Below, one piece after another: positions 43,478-53,050 of a stretch of 64,000 nt of DNA; positions within the stretch are counted from its first letter, which is position 1; every line of letters starts with the position of its first letter. Source of the stretch: Pseudoalteromonas prydzensis (GTDB taxonomy: Bacteria > Pseudomonadota > Gammaproteobacteria > Enterobacterales > Alteromonadaceae); assembly GCF_001661495.1 (NCBI RefSeq), contig NZ_BDDT01000008.1, forward strand, positions 1 through 64,000, given 5' to 3'. The notes beneath the pieces were generated by a model that saw only the letters and a program-made list of their open reading frames with translations, did no database searches and was not told the DNA's origin. The position numbers and the translations under genes are program-made.

Positions 43478-46213
43478 ATGGCTCAGATCCCTGAAAATCC
43501 ACTTATTTTAGTTGATGGCTCTTCCTACTTATTCCGTGCATACCATTCACCACCACATTTAACTAACTCTAAAGGTGAAGCTACCGGCGCTATTTATGGC
43601 GTGGTAAATATGATGAAAAGCCTGATCAAACAATATAATCCAAGCCATATGGTGGTAGTGTTTGATGCTAAAGGTAAAACATTTCGTAATGATATGTACA
43701 GTGAGTACAAGGCGAATCGTCCACCGATGCCAGATGACTTACGTACACAAATAGCACCGCTGCATAACATTATTAAAGCGATGGGTTTTCCGCTTATTAG
43801 TATTGAAGGTGTTGAAGCTGATGACGTAATTGGTACGTTTGCGCGGATCGCTTCAGAGCAACAGCGCCATGTATTGATCTCAACCGGCGATAAAGACATG
43901 GCTCAGTTAGTGAATGAGCATGTCACCTTGATCAACACTATGACCGACAGCATCTCAGATCCTGAGACTGTTGTAGAGAAGTTCGGTGTTGGCCCAGAGC
44001 TGATTATCGATTACTTAGCATTAATGGGCGATAAAGTAGATAATATTCCAGGTGTAGATGGCTGTGGTCCTAAAACGGCGGTTAAGTGGTTACAAAAATA
44101 CGGATCATTACAAGGTGTGCTAGATCATGCTAATGAGATCAAAGGTAAGATCGGCGAGAAATTGGCAGCCGCTGCGGCTCATTTACCGCTAAGTTATGAA
44201 CTGGCGACGATTAAATGTGATGTTGAGGTTGAATCGGATCTAGATACTTTCAAACTTCAAGAGCCTAATCGAGACGAATTAATCGCTTTATACGGTGAAT
44301 GTGAATTCCGTCGCTGGTTGGCTGAATTACTTGATAATCCAAAAGATGCCGATACTCACTTAGCTGTACCAAGTGAAGCCAATGAACTGCCAAAAGTGGC
44401 AGACGCCCATTATGAGACCATCCTCAGCGAAGCACAATTAGATACGCTAGTTGAACAGCTAAATAATGCCGAGTTATTTGCGTTTGATACCGAAACAACC
44501 AGCCTTGATTATATGCAAGCGCAACTTGTGGGTATGAGCTTTGCTGTAAAAGCGGGCGAAGCTGTGTATTTGCCGATTGCCCATGATTATCCTGGCGCTC
44601 CAGAGCAATTAAGCTTAGAAACAGTGATGACTAAGCTTGGGCCAATTTTAGCGGATGAAAACAAAGCGAAAGTAGGTCAAAACCTTAAATACGATAAAAG
44701 CGTATTAGCCAATGCCGGTTTTGAACTCAAAGGGATTAAGTTTGATACTATGCTTGAATCTTACGTGTTCAACAGTGTTGGCACGCGCCATGATATGGAT
44801 TCGTTAGCACTAAAATACTTAGGCCATAAAAATATCAGTTTTGAAGATATTGCTGGTAAAGGTAAAAAACAGTTAACGTTTAATCAAATTGAACTTGAAA
44901 AAGCCGCACCGTATGCCGCTGAAGATGCTGATATTACGTTGCGTTTACATGAAGTGTTATGGCCTAAAATAGCGGCTGATGACAAACTTAAATCGGTATT
45001 TGAAGAAATAGAATTACCGTTGCTTAGTGTTATTTCAGATATTGAGCGTACCGGTGTCGCAATCGATAGTAAAATGCTAGCGGCACACAGCCAGCGTTTA
45101 GGCGAGCGGCTCATTGAATTAGAAAAAGAAGCTCATGAAATTGCGGGTGAACCATTTAACTTAAGCTCACCAAAGCAATTACAAGTATTACTGTTTGAAA
45201 AGCTTGAACTGCCCGTTATTAAAAAAACGCCAAAAGGCGCACCATCAACCGCAGAAGAAGTGCTGCAAGAGTTAGCTCACGATTATCCATTGCCAAAAGT
45301 GATCATCGAACACCGTGGTTTATCTAAGCTTAAATCGACTTACACAGATAAGCTGCCATTAATGGTGAATGAGCAAACTAACCGTGTGCATACCTCTTAT
45401 CATCAAGCGGTAACGGCGACAGGGCGTTTAAGTTCGACCGATCCTAATTTACAGAATATTCCCATTCGCTCAGAAGAAGGGCGTCGTATTCGTGAAGCGT
45501 TTATCGCTGCTGATGGTTATAAAATTGTCGCTGCCGATTATAGCCAAATTGAACTACGTATTATGGCGCATTTATCGCAAGATAAAGGCCTACTCAGTGC
45601 TTTTGCTAATGGCCTTGATGTACACAGTGCAACTGCCGCAGAAGTATTTGGTGTGACGTTAGAAGAGGTAACGAGTGATATGCGTCGTAAAGCCAAAGCA
45701 GTTAACTTTGGTTTAATTTATGGTATGTCGGCATTTGGTTTAGCGCGTCAGCTTGATGTGCCACGCCATGAAGCACAGCACTATATTGATAAATATTTTG
45801 AACGCTTCCCTGGGGTGCTTGAGTATATGGAATCAACTCGAGAGAAAGCGGCTGAAAACGGTTATGTTGAAACTATTTTTGGTCGTCGCCTACATTTACC
45901 GGAGATCAATGCCCGTAATGGCGCTCGTCGTAAAGGGGCGGAGCGTGCCGCGATCAATGCGCCAATGCAAGGCACTGCGGCAGACATCATCAAAAAAGCC
46001 ATGCTAACAGTAAATAAGTGGGTGTATGAGCAAGCACCGAATACCGTTAAGTTGCTAATGCAAGTGCACGATGAATTGGTATTTGAAATCAAAACTGAGT
46101 GTGTTGAGCAATACACAGCAGAGATTTGTCAATTAATGTCTGATGCTGCGAAATTAGATGTGCCTTTAGTCGTTGAAGCCGATAGTGGTGATAACTGGGA
46201 GCAAGCTCACTAA
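43478..46213 (+). CDS. polA: DNA polymerase I
   Basis: A 911-residue polymerase for Okazaki fragment maturation and repair. Order: 5' nuclease domain (about 1-300; LVDGSSYLFRAYH, VFDAKGKTFR, GDKVDNIPGVDGCGPKTA), 3'-5' proofreading exonuclease (about 335-500; AFDTETTSLD keeps the catalytic acids) and polymerase domain with DYSQIELRIMAH, RRKAKAVNFGLIYG and the final QVHDELVFE. The start ATG 43478 has AGGATCC upstream and matches the family; a TTG at 43400 in frame would add 26 unlikely residues. Confidence 0.96.
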   Translation: MAQIPENPLILVDGSSYLFRAYHSPPHLTNSKGEATGAIYGVVNMMKSLIKQYNPSHMVVVFDAKGKTFRNDMYSEYKANRPPMPDDLRTQIAPLHNIIKAMGFPLISIEGVEADDVIGTFARIASEQQRHVLISTGDKDMAQLVNEHVTLINTMTDSISDPETVVEKFGVGPELIIDYLALMGDKVDNIPGVDGCGPKTAVKWLQKYGSLQGVLDHANEIKGKIGEKLAAAAAHLPLSYELATIKCDVEVESDLDTFKLQEPNRDELIALYGECEFRRWLAELLDNPKDADTHLAVPSEANELPKVADAHYETILSEAQLDTLVEQLNNAELFAFDTETTSLDYMQAQLVGMSFAVKAGEAVYLPIAHDYPGAPEQLSLETVMTKLGPILADENKAKVGQNLKYDKSVLANAGFELKGIKFDTMLESYVFNSVGTRHDMDSLALKYLGHKNISFEDIAGKGKKQLTFNQIELEKAAPYAAEDADITLRLHEVLWPKIAADDKLKSVFEEIELPLLSVISDIERTGVAIDSKMLAAHSQRLGERLIELEKEAHEIAGEPFNLSSPKQLQVLLFEKLELPVIKKTPKGAPSTAEEVLQELAHDYPLPKVIIEHRGLSKLKSTYTDKLPLMVNEQTNRVHTSYHQAVTATGRLSSTDPNLQNIPIRSEEGRRIREAFIAADGYKIVAADYSQIELRIMAHLSQDKGLLSAFANGLDVHSATAAEVFGVTLEEVTSDMRRKAKAVNFGLIYGMSAFGLARQLDVPRHEAQHYIDKYFERFPGVLEYMESTREKAAENGYVETIFGRRLHLPEINARNGARRKGAERAAINAPMQGTAADIIKKAMLTVNKWVYEQAPNTVKLLMQVHDELVFEIKTECVEQYTAEICQLMSDAAKLDVPLVVEADSGDNWEQAH

Positions 46214-46243
46214 TCGCTACATCTTTGCATCAATAAATATCAG

Positions 46244-46275
46244 CGTGGCTGCACTGTGTGCAGCCACGTTTTTTT
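46244..46275. terminator. Rho-independent terminator of polA
   Basis: Stem CGTGGCTGCAC / GTGCAGCCACG (46244-46254 and 46258-46268) with a three-base loop and a run of seven Ts. It also lies just past the stop of the convergent chaperone gene. Confidence 0.95.
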
Positions 46276-47082
46276 AGGTCTGAGGAAACAGTGCTAAAAA
46301 TCGTCTTTGTTGATTTTCGGTGAGATGTTGATCGAGTAATTGCGCGATCTTTTGCTCGGCTTGCTGTGGATCATTTTGTTGTTTTAACAGCACAACTTGT
46401 TGTTGTAATTGCTCGCTAAGCGTTTGCCACTGTAGGCGTTGCTGTTGCAATGCAATTAACCGTGTTGCGGCGGCATCACCAAACTCAGCTGCAAGTTGAT
46501 TGTAATCTTGCTGCTGCAATGCGTCTTTATAGCTGCCATTTAATTGTTGTAACTGTCGCGTTGGTTGCAATGATTGTGTGATCTCATCGGGTTGCTCGGC
46601 GTCAAGATTAGCTAACAGCTGTTGCTTCAGCTCCTTAGTTAAACTGCTATCAGTATTGATGGCTAATTTGGCGATTGTATAACGTTGCCACTGATTATCA
46701 TCAGCAAAGAGCAAAGCAATTTCAGTCTCACTGAAATAGCGCTGTTGAAAAGCGATCATTGCAGCTAATTGTTCGCTTAGCGGTAAATGAGCGAGTTGTT
46801 GTTGCAACTCTGCCAGCGCGACTTTAAAGCTAAGATAGCGGTTAAATAGCGCATTGTTTTCTTGGCAGGCAGCTAATTTATCGCACTGTTGTTGAGTGTG
46901 CAAAGCGGTAAACTCACCGGACTCTTGGGAGGCTAAAATAACGTGTTCAAATATGTTATCAATCGCCACAGGGTATCCACCTGCAGTGGTGTTTTATCAA
47001 CTCGCTGCGCTGGGTTGGATAAATAGATTAGAATACTGCTAGCAAGAGTAATCGCTAGCAGTAGGCTGAAAAACCACTTCAT
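46274..47082 (-). pseudogene. lifO: Lipase chaperone (LifO), apparently frameshifted
   Basis: The gene downstream of the lipase should encode a membrane-anchored foldase. On the minus strand ATG 47082 opens MKWFFSLLLAITLASSILIY, a good N-terminal membrane anchor, then a linker and PLQVDTLW, but this frame stops within 50 codons. The rest of the chaperone is in another frame: from about 46969 it reads VAIDNIFEHVILASQESGEF and goes on for 230 residues to FLALFPQT with the glutamine-rich helical repeats of LifO. One extra base after ACCCT (near 46970) would join them as VDTLVAIDNIFEH, fitting the family. So the sequence shows a one-base deletion or a sequencing error. The GTG at 46969 alone would give a protein without its anchor. 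Confidence 0.75.
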
Positions 47083-47085
47083 TAT

Positions 47086-48015
<930 letters not shown>

Positions 48016-48229
48016 TCATTAATTGTGTGTGTTGTTGGTAGCTTTTGAGCTGCTTAAATAATTCAAAAGCGGTGGAGTTTTTATTCTAATAAGTTAATAG
48101 AGCAAATTTTAAGCACACAATCAATGTTAACATTAAGTTAATTTAAAATGCAATTTGTAGATTTCGTTATATGTTTATCAATTCTGCTAGTTAGTACCTG
48201 TATTTAGTTTATTTCTCATTATTAGTTTG

Positions 48230-48356
48230 CTAAAGTCCGCGCGTCCTCATCCTGTAGGACATCCTGTTGATGATGCACTCGCAAGGGTGCAACGTATTGA
48301 TAGCTTCTCCCCAGTTTGCTATACCGACCCAGTATTGATTTACTGGGTTGTTTTTT
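48230..48356 (+). ncRNA. Possible small RNA or leader with terminator
   Basis: Between the divergent lipase and yceI genes is a run of hairpins: GTCCT...AGGAC (48241-48258), GCACTC GCAAG GGTGC (about 48275), TAGC...GCTA (about 48301-48321), then a terminator ACCCAGTA / TACTGGGT (48327-48334 and 48341-48348) with a T run. No gene precedes the terminator on this strand, so the transcript that ends here should be a small RNA or an attenuated yceI leader. No match to a known family was recognised. Confidence 0.45.
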
Positions 48357-48426
48357 ATTTCCCCCATTGCACTTCATTCTATCAGTGCTAACATCAATAT
48401 AATTCTCATTATCGAAGGAATGCGTT

Positions 48427-49014
48427 ATGTTTAAAACTATGGCTGTGGCCACTTTGTCTCTTTCTAGCTTGCTTTTGGCACCTATTGCGAATGCTGCATG
48501 GCATGTTAATAATGATCAAAGTAAAGTGAGCTTTATATCGATTAAATCAAATAGCATCGCAGAGGCACATTACTTTAAAACGGTTTCAGGTGGTTTATCT
48601 GATGAAGGGCAATTCAAGGTAGAAATTGACTTGGCATCCGTTGAAACGATGATCCCAATCCGTAATGAACGCATGACAAACTTGTTATTTGAAACCGCTC
48701 AATTTCCTAAAGCAATAATCACCGCTGATTTAACTAAGCGCTTACAAGCTATTGCACCGGGTCAGCATTTATTAAAAGGGATTAGTGCTGAGCTTGATTT
48801 TCATGGCAATAAAAAAACCATTAAATTTGATGTGTTAGCAAATATGTCGCCAATGGGTGATATCACTATATCATCACTTAGCCCGATCATTATTAATGCC
48901 AGTGACTTTGCTGTAACAGAGGGCATTGCTCAGTTACAAAAGCTAGCAGGTTTGCCATCAATCGCAACAGCTGTTCCAGTAGACTTTTCTTTAACGTTAA
49001 ATAAAGATAGATAA
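48427..49014 (+). CDS. YceI family periplasmic protein
   Basis: A 195-residue protein with a signal peptide (cleavage after ANA, residue 23) and the YceI lipocalin-like barrel: WHVNNDQSKVSFISIKSNSI, FKVEIDLASVET, MTNLLFETAQFPKAII and a strand-rich end. Members bind polyisoprenoid-type lipids. The ATG is preceded by GAAGGAATGCGTT. Its stop overlaps the next start by one base. Confidence 0.9.
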   Translation: MFKTMAVATLSLSSLLLAPIANAAWHVNNDQSKVSFISIKSNSIAEAHYFKTVSGGLSDEGQFKVEIDLASVETMIPIRNERMTNLLFETAQFPKAIITADLTKRLQAIAPGQHLLKGISAELDFHGNKKTIKFDVLANMSPMGDITISSLSPIIINASDFAVTEGIAQLQKLAGLPSIATAVPVDFSLTLNKDR

Positions 49015-49535
49015 TGCAAAGTTTACCTGAACTTGCCAAACTGCTTGAGCAACCAGGTAAGCCCTTTGCTGATTGGCAACCACAACATTGCGGTGAGCTG
49101 CCAATTCAAATCAATGAACAAGGCGAGTGGTTTTACACAGGAAGTAAAATTAATCGCCTTGCTATGGTTAAGCTATTTGCCTCGGTGCTTTGTAAAGAGC
49201 AGGGAGCGTATTATTTAAAAACACCGGTTGAAAAAATAGCTATCACAGTATGTGACGCGCCTTTTATTGTTGTTGATTGGTGCTTTGAAATGACCGAGCA
49301 AGGCCAAGTGTTGTGCTGCATTGATAATTTAGCGCGAACTTGGTTAATTACGCCAGCACAGCCTATTGTAGTGCAAGATTACCAAGGGCAAGCTGTGCCA
49401 TATATTCAATTACCGCATGGCTGTAGTGCGCGAGTTTCTAGAAGTGTGTTTTATCAGTGGGCTGAAATAGCACAAGCTGATAAGCAAGGCTATTTCATTC
49501 AATCTGCGGGTCAGCGTTTTTACTTAAACGTCTGA
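49014..49535 (+). CDS. DUF1285 family protein
   Basis: A 173-residue cytoplasmic protein of the DUF1285 family: PQHCGELPIQINEQGEWFYT, RLAMVKLFASVLCKE and a strand-rich second half (PFIVVDWCFEMTEQGQVL). Function unknown. It is translationally coupled to yceI, and its stop abuts the stop of the convergent engB gene. Confidence 0.85.
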   Translation: MQSLPELAKLLEQPGKPFADWQPQHCGELPIQINEQGEWFYTGSKINRLAMVKLFASVLCKEQGAYYLKTPVEKIAITVCDAPFIVVDWCFEMTEQGQVLCCIDNLARTWLITPAQPIVVQDYQGQAVPYIQLPHGCSARVSRSVFYQWAEIAQADKQGYFIQSAGQRFYLNV

Positions 49536-50198
49536 TTAAGCATCTGGTTCAGGCGTTTGTTCAACATCTGTAGGTGGTATTGCAACAATTGGTCCAAGGA
49601 ACCATTCATCTAATTTCTTAGCGACTTCAGGTAATCCTGTGCCTTTTAAAGATGAAAACGCATGAACGGTAATATCACCTTCTAAAGTGCTTAACTCACG
49701 GCGAACTTGTAAAACTTGCGCTTTACGAGCACCTTGCTTTAGTTTGTCTGCTTTAGTTAACAATGCCAATACTGGAATTTCACTGCCAATTGCCCAGTTA
49801 ATTAAATCGCGGTCTAAATCTTTAAGAGGGTGACGAATATCCATCAGTACAACGATACCCTTTAAACTTTGACGTTTTTGTAGGTATTCGCCTAATGACT
49901 TTTGCCATTTCTTTTTCATCTCGATTGGCACCTTAGCAAAACCATAGCCAGGTAAATCAATGAGACGCATATTATCAACGTCGGCTAATTCAAATGTATT
50001 GATCAGCTGGGTACGACCAGGCGTTTTACTGGTACGAGCCAGTTTTTGGTCTGTTAAAGCATTTAGGGCACTCGATTTACCGGCGTTGGAGCGGCCAGCA
50101 AAGGCTACTTCAATTCCCGTATCAGTAGGCAATTTAGTGATATCAGGTGCGCTGGTTACGAACGACGCAGTGTTATATTTGATACGAGATTTGAGCAC
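49536..50198 (-). CDS. engB: Ribosome biogenesis GTPase EngB (YihA/YsxC)
   Basis: A 220-residue essential GTPase for assembly of the large ribosomal subunit. G1 [12 protein letters not shown] (residues about 34-45), G2 [10 protein letters not shown]3 DLPGYGFA, G4 TKADKL are all present. The acidic C-terminal tail is a common extension. It is transcribed alone and is divergent from cytochrome c4. Confidence 0.95.
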   Translation of the reverse strand: MLKSRIKYNTASFVTSAPDITKLPTDTGIEVAFAGRSNAGKSSALNALTDQKLARTSKTPGRTQLINTFELADVDNMRLIDLPGYGFAKVPIEMKKKWQKSLGEYLQKRQSLKGIVVLMDIRHPLKDLDRDLINWAIGSEIPVLALLTKADKLKQGARKAQVLQVRRELSTLEGDITVHAFSSLKGTGLPEVAKKLDEWFLGPIVAIPPTDVEQTPEPDA

Positions 50199-50493
50199 AG
50201 GCTCTCCTAGAAACTTAATTAAGTATTACAGCGAGTAAACTTTACTTAATTAAAGTTCACTTAAGGGGCGCATTTTATACTATTACTACACTATTAAAAA
50301 GCGGATTTGGATTAAGATATCAGCCTAAAATGAACTAAAACGGCAGCTCTAAAGCTTAATCTAGGTCAAAACCCTATAATTTATAAGTTTAATATGAGTA
50401 GAAAACGTGCCAGAGAATTTATTATCGTGTAGAATATATAAATCACAACATCCATATTGTAGATGATACAGGGTCGGAAACAGAGAATTCACC

Positions 50494-51126
50494 ATGAAAA
50501 AAATAGCACTATCTTTAACTATATTGCTTGGTGCGTTGTCAGCAAGCAACGCAACAGCATTTGATGGCGATGTAAACGCAGGTAAAGAAAAATCAGCAAC
50601 GTGTGCGGCTTGTCACGGCCCAGACGGTAATGCGCCGGTTAATATCTACCCAAAAATTGCAGGTCAACACGCAGATTATATTTATAAGCAACTTGTCGAT
50701 TTGAAATCAGGTATGACTTCAGGTGGTAAAGAGGGCCGTATGGATCCTGTAATGAGCGCAATGGCAATGCCACTTAGCGATCAAGACATGAAAGATGTCG
50801 CTGCTTACTTTTCGTCACTAAACATGTCTGAAGGTGCAACACCTAAAGATGTAGTTGAAGTTGGCGCAATGCTTTATAAAGCAGGTGATGCAGAGCGTGG
50901 CATTCCAGCATGTGCTGCATGTCATGGTCCACGCGGTAATGGCTCATCATTAGCTAAGTTTCCAAAAATCTCTTTTCAACATCCAGGATACATCAAGTCA
51001 CAACTTGAAAAATTCCGTGATGGCACACGCCACAACGATTTAAATGGCATGATGCAAGATATTGCGAAGAAACTAACAGATAAAGATATCGAAGTACTTT
51101 CTCAGTACCTAGGTGGACTACACTAA
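50494..51126 (+). CDS. Cytochrome c4 (diheme)
   Basis: A 210-residue periplasmic diheme cytochrome. A signal peptide (cleavage near ATA, residue 22) is followed by two homologous halves, each with a heme site: CAACHGPDGN and CAACHGPRGN, with axial methionines further on (AMAMPLSD; LNGMMQDI). It passes electrons to terminal oxidases. The engB-cc4 neighbourhood is conserved in many gammaproteobacteria. The 295-base gap between the two starts holds their promoters. Confidence 0.94.
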   Translation: MKKIALSLTILLGALSASNATAFDGDVNAGKEKSATCAACHGPDGNAPVNIYPKIAGQHADYIYKQLVDLKSGMTSGGKEGRMDPVMSAMAMPLSDQDMKDVAAYFSSLNMSEGATPKDVVEVGAMLYKAGDAERGIPACAACHGPRGNGSSLAKFPKISFQHPGYIKSQLEKFRDGTRHNDLNGMMQDIAKKLTDKDIEVLSQYLGGLH

Positions 51127-51176
51127 AGTAGTATAGATTAATTAAATTATTAATACTAAACTCCATAGTTAGTTAC

Positions 51177-51200
51177 AAAAAGCAGCGTAGGCTGCTTTTT
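51177..51200 (+). terminator. Rho-independent terminator of cytochrome c4
   Basis: AAAAAGCAGC / GCTGCTTTTT with a four-base loop and more Ts. Confidence 0.92.
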
Positions 51201-51342
51201 TTGTATTTGTAATTTGTCGATATTGCCCTTCTATTTGTGAGACATTGACCATACCTAACTGTAAGCCAAATCTTATTTTTATTTTTGTTTTTATCATAAC
51301 CTACTGTAATTTAATGTTTTCACAATGTTGCAATTTATGTTG

Positions 51343-51358
51343 TGTAAGAAAACTTATA
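51343..51358. promoter_or_regulatory. GacA/UvrY-like box upstream of the csr RNA
   Basis: TGTAAG-AAAA-CTTATA resembles the GacA/UvrY/VarA target TGTAAG-N6-CTTACA, with a four-base instead of six-base centre and one arm mismatch. It lies about 65 bases before the expected RNA start, a normal distance for this activator. Confidence 0.4.
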
Positions 51359-51414
51359 TAAATTAGTTGTAACAAAATTATTAATGCGTAAATTAACCCC
51401 TGTCGCTGAAACAA

Positions 51415-51715
51415 TAAGAACAAAATGGATTAAACTACACGGAAAGTAGTGTGACGTGATTATCGGGGATAAGGCATCAGTTGATGCCACCGAGGGAATA
51501 TTAAAAAAGAGTCAATGAAGACCGAGAATAATAAAATCTCATGGAAGTTTAAAATAAAAACAAAATGGAATGTTACACGGAAGGTAAAAATAATAACAAC
51601 ATGGAACAACAAAAATAATAACAATAATAAAGACTAAAAAGTCGAAGGGAGAAGTGTCCAGTTAAATGGCGCTCAGATTAGCAGGCGGTAGAGATGTTTT
51701 CTCTACCGCCTTTTT
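51415..51715 (+). ncRNA. csrC: CsrB/CsrC-type CsrA-binding small RNA
   Basis: A ~300-base non-coding unit ending in a strong terminator (GGCGGTAGAG / CTCTACCGCC, 51684-51693 and 51701-51710, then Ts). It has nine GGA motifs: 51427, 51441, 51467, 51495, 51543, 51567, 51579, 51603 and 51648, mostly as ATGGA, ACGGA or AGGGA. At least two are in hairpin loops: CTAC-ACGGAAA-GTAG (51435-51449) and TTAC-ACGGAAG-GTAA. This is the build of RNAs that soak up the translation repressor CsrA. The place supports it: E. coli csrC lies between yihA (engB) and yihI, as here apart from cytochrome c4. The exact 5' end is a guess; the symbol rests on position. Confidence 0.82.
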
Positions 51716-51881
51716 ATTTGTCCTGTTACAATAGCCATCGTTTATACTTAAATGTATAAAAGTGCGCTAGTAGTCGAGTTACCCAACCTCAATCCGCACA
51801 AACCGAATTCTTCTGGCAAGGCCAGCATCGCAACGCCACAGTGCGCGTTGTTCAAAACCTCTTAAGTGAGATGATCAAGAT

Positions 51882-52472
51882 ATGAGTAGAAAGAAAAAGT
51901 CACGTAAAATCCCGTCTAACGGTCCCGTTCGTTTAAGCCAAGATAAGCTTAAAGAAATGCGTGCGTTAAAAGAGCAGCGTGTTAAAAAAACCAAAGGTGC
52001 TAAGCCAGGTTCACGTAATTCGGTTGATGCTTTACAGCCAGAGAGTAAAGGTAACCAGCAACACAAAGACAAGCGTGTTGGCAGCAAGAAACCGGTTCCT
52101 TTAATTGCAGTTGCAGCAGAGCCGGTCATTGAGTTAAAACGTAACTTAAAGCCACAAGTTGAGCTGAAAAAAGTGGTTCAACCTGAAATTTCACCAGAGC
52201 AAGAGCTAGAAGCGCTAGAAAATGACGAGCGTCTATTAAAACTAGTTGAGCTGCACGAAAGTGGCCAAATGTTAACTGGTAAAGATGCTAAGTATTTCAA
52301 TAGCCGCATTGCACGTCACCAAGAGTTATGCGAATTACTGGGTATTGAAGATGAAGACGCTGCTGATGACTTTGATGATGAAGAATTTAGCGAACAAGGT
52401 AATAGTGATTTTGATCATTACTTGTCGAACGATTTAGCCAATGAATGGTTAGATGACGAGGACGATAAATAA
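51882..52472 (+). CDS. yihI: Der GTPase-activating protein YihI
   Basis: A 196-residue protein with a basic, disordered N-terminus (SRKKKSRKIPSNGPVRLSQ) and an acidic C-terminal part (ERLLKLVELHESGQMLTGKDAKYFN, then DDFDDEEF). Both match YihI, which stimulates the ribosome-assembly GTPase Der. It overlaps the next gene by one base. It lies between the csr RNA and hemN, as in enterics. Confidence 0.9.
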   Translation: MSRKKKSRKIPSNGPVRLSQDKLKEMRALKEQRVKKTKGAKPGSRNSVDALQPESKGNQQHKDKRVGSKKPVPLIAVAAEPVIELKRNLKPQVELKKVVQPEISPEQELEALENDERLLKLVELHESGQMLTGKDAKYFNSRIARHQELCELLGIEDEDAADDFDDEEFSEQGNSDFDHYLSNDLANEWLDDEDDK

Positions 52473-52984
52473 TGAATATGCTGATCTTAGCTCTGTGTGT
52501 TGGCGCTGCGATCATTGCGGGGCTGGCATTTTATGCTGGCCAATTGCTGTATAAACTCAGTGCGCAAAAAAAACTGATTGCCAAAGAGCAAGCAAAGCAA
52601 CAGGCGAAGCTCGCGAAGTCTCGTGTAGAGCGCAATGCTAAGCTCGCCGATAGTATTCATTTAATCGCTCGTGCAATGGAGCAGGAGCAGTGTGAGTTCT
52701 CAGAAGGGAGCTTACGCATTTGGGTGCTAATGTCGCAATACAGCTTTGCTGACGACGGTGATATCTCGCTGCGCTACCCAGGTATATTTGCTATGTATGA
52801 AGTAGTAAAAGAAATGCCAACTCATGATGCTCGTAAAAAATACTCGAAAAAAGAAATCTTTCAGCAAGACAGTGCCCGTTGGCGTGCAGAGGAAACTCAT
52901 GCAGAGCAAATTAAAGCTGACTGTAAGAAAATTATCGAGGAGTTCAAAGCAGCGCCTGGTAGCGAAAATGTAGTGTTTAATTAA
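52472..52984 (+). CDS. DUF2489 family membrane protein
   Basis: A 170-residue protein with one N-terminal membrane helix (LILALCVGAAIIAGLAFYAG) followed by a lysine- and glutamine-rich helix (residues about 30-60) and a compact domain with IHLIARAMEQEQCEFSEGSLRI and YPGIFAMYEVVKEMPTHDAR. Family DUF2489, function unknown, regularly coupled to yihI. A terminator follows. Confidence 0.87.
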   Translation: MNMLILALCVGAAIIAGLAFYAGQLLYKLSAQKKLIAKEQAKQQAKLAKSRVERNAKLADSIHLIARAMEQEQCEFSEGSLRIWVLMSQYSFADDGDISLRYPGIFAMYEVVKEMPTHDARKKYSKKEIFQQDSARWRAEETHAEQIKADCKKIIEEFKAAPGSENVVFN

Positions 52985-53006
52985 ATTTGTGATAGCAAGA
53001 TAAGTG

Positions 53007-53033
53007 AAAAGCAGACCTAAGTCTGCTTTTTTT
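53007..53033. terminator. Rho-independent terminator after the yihI operon
   Basis: AAAAGCAGAC / GTCTGCTTTT with a CTAA loop and a further T run, between two convergent genes. Confidence 0.92.
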
Positions 53034-53050
53034 ATGCTTGTGTGTTCAGG

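Noticed and set aside
48230-48356. Spot 42 RNA
   Set aside because: The terminator looks similar in style and Spot 42 is often near polA, but the conserved 5' part of Spot 42 (GTAGGGTACAGAGG) is not present here or elsewhere in the window.
48222-48452. Minus-strand 76-residue frame upstream of yceI
   Set aside because: It covers the hairpin and terminator region and the start of yceI; composition is unlike a protein and no ribosome site is seen.
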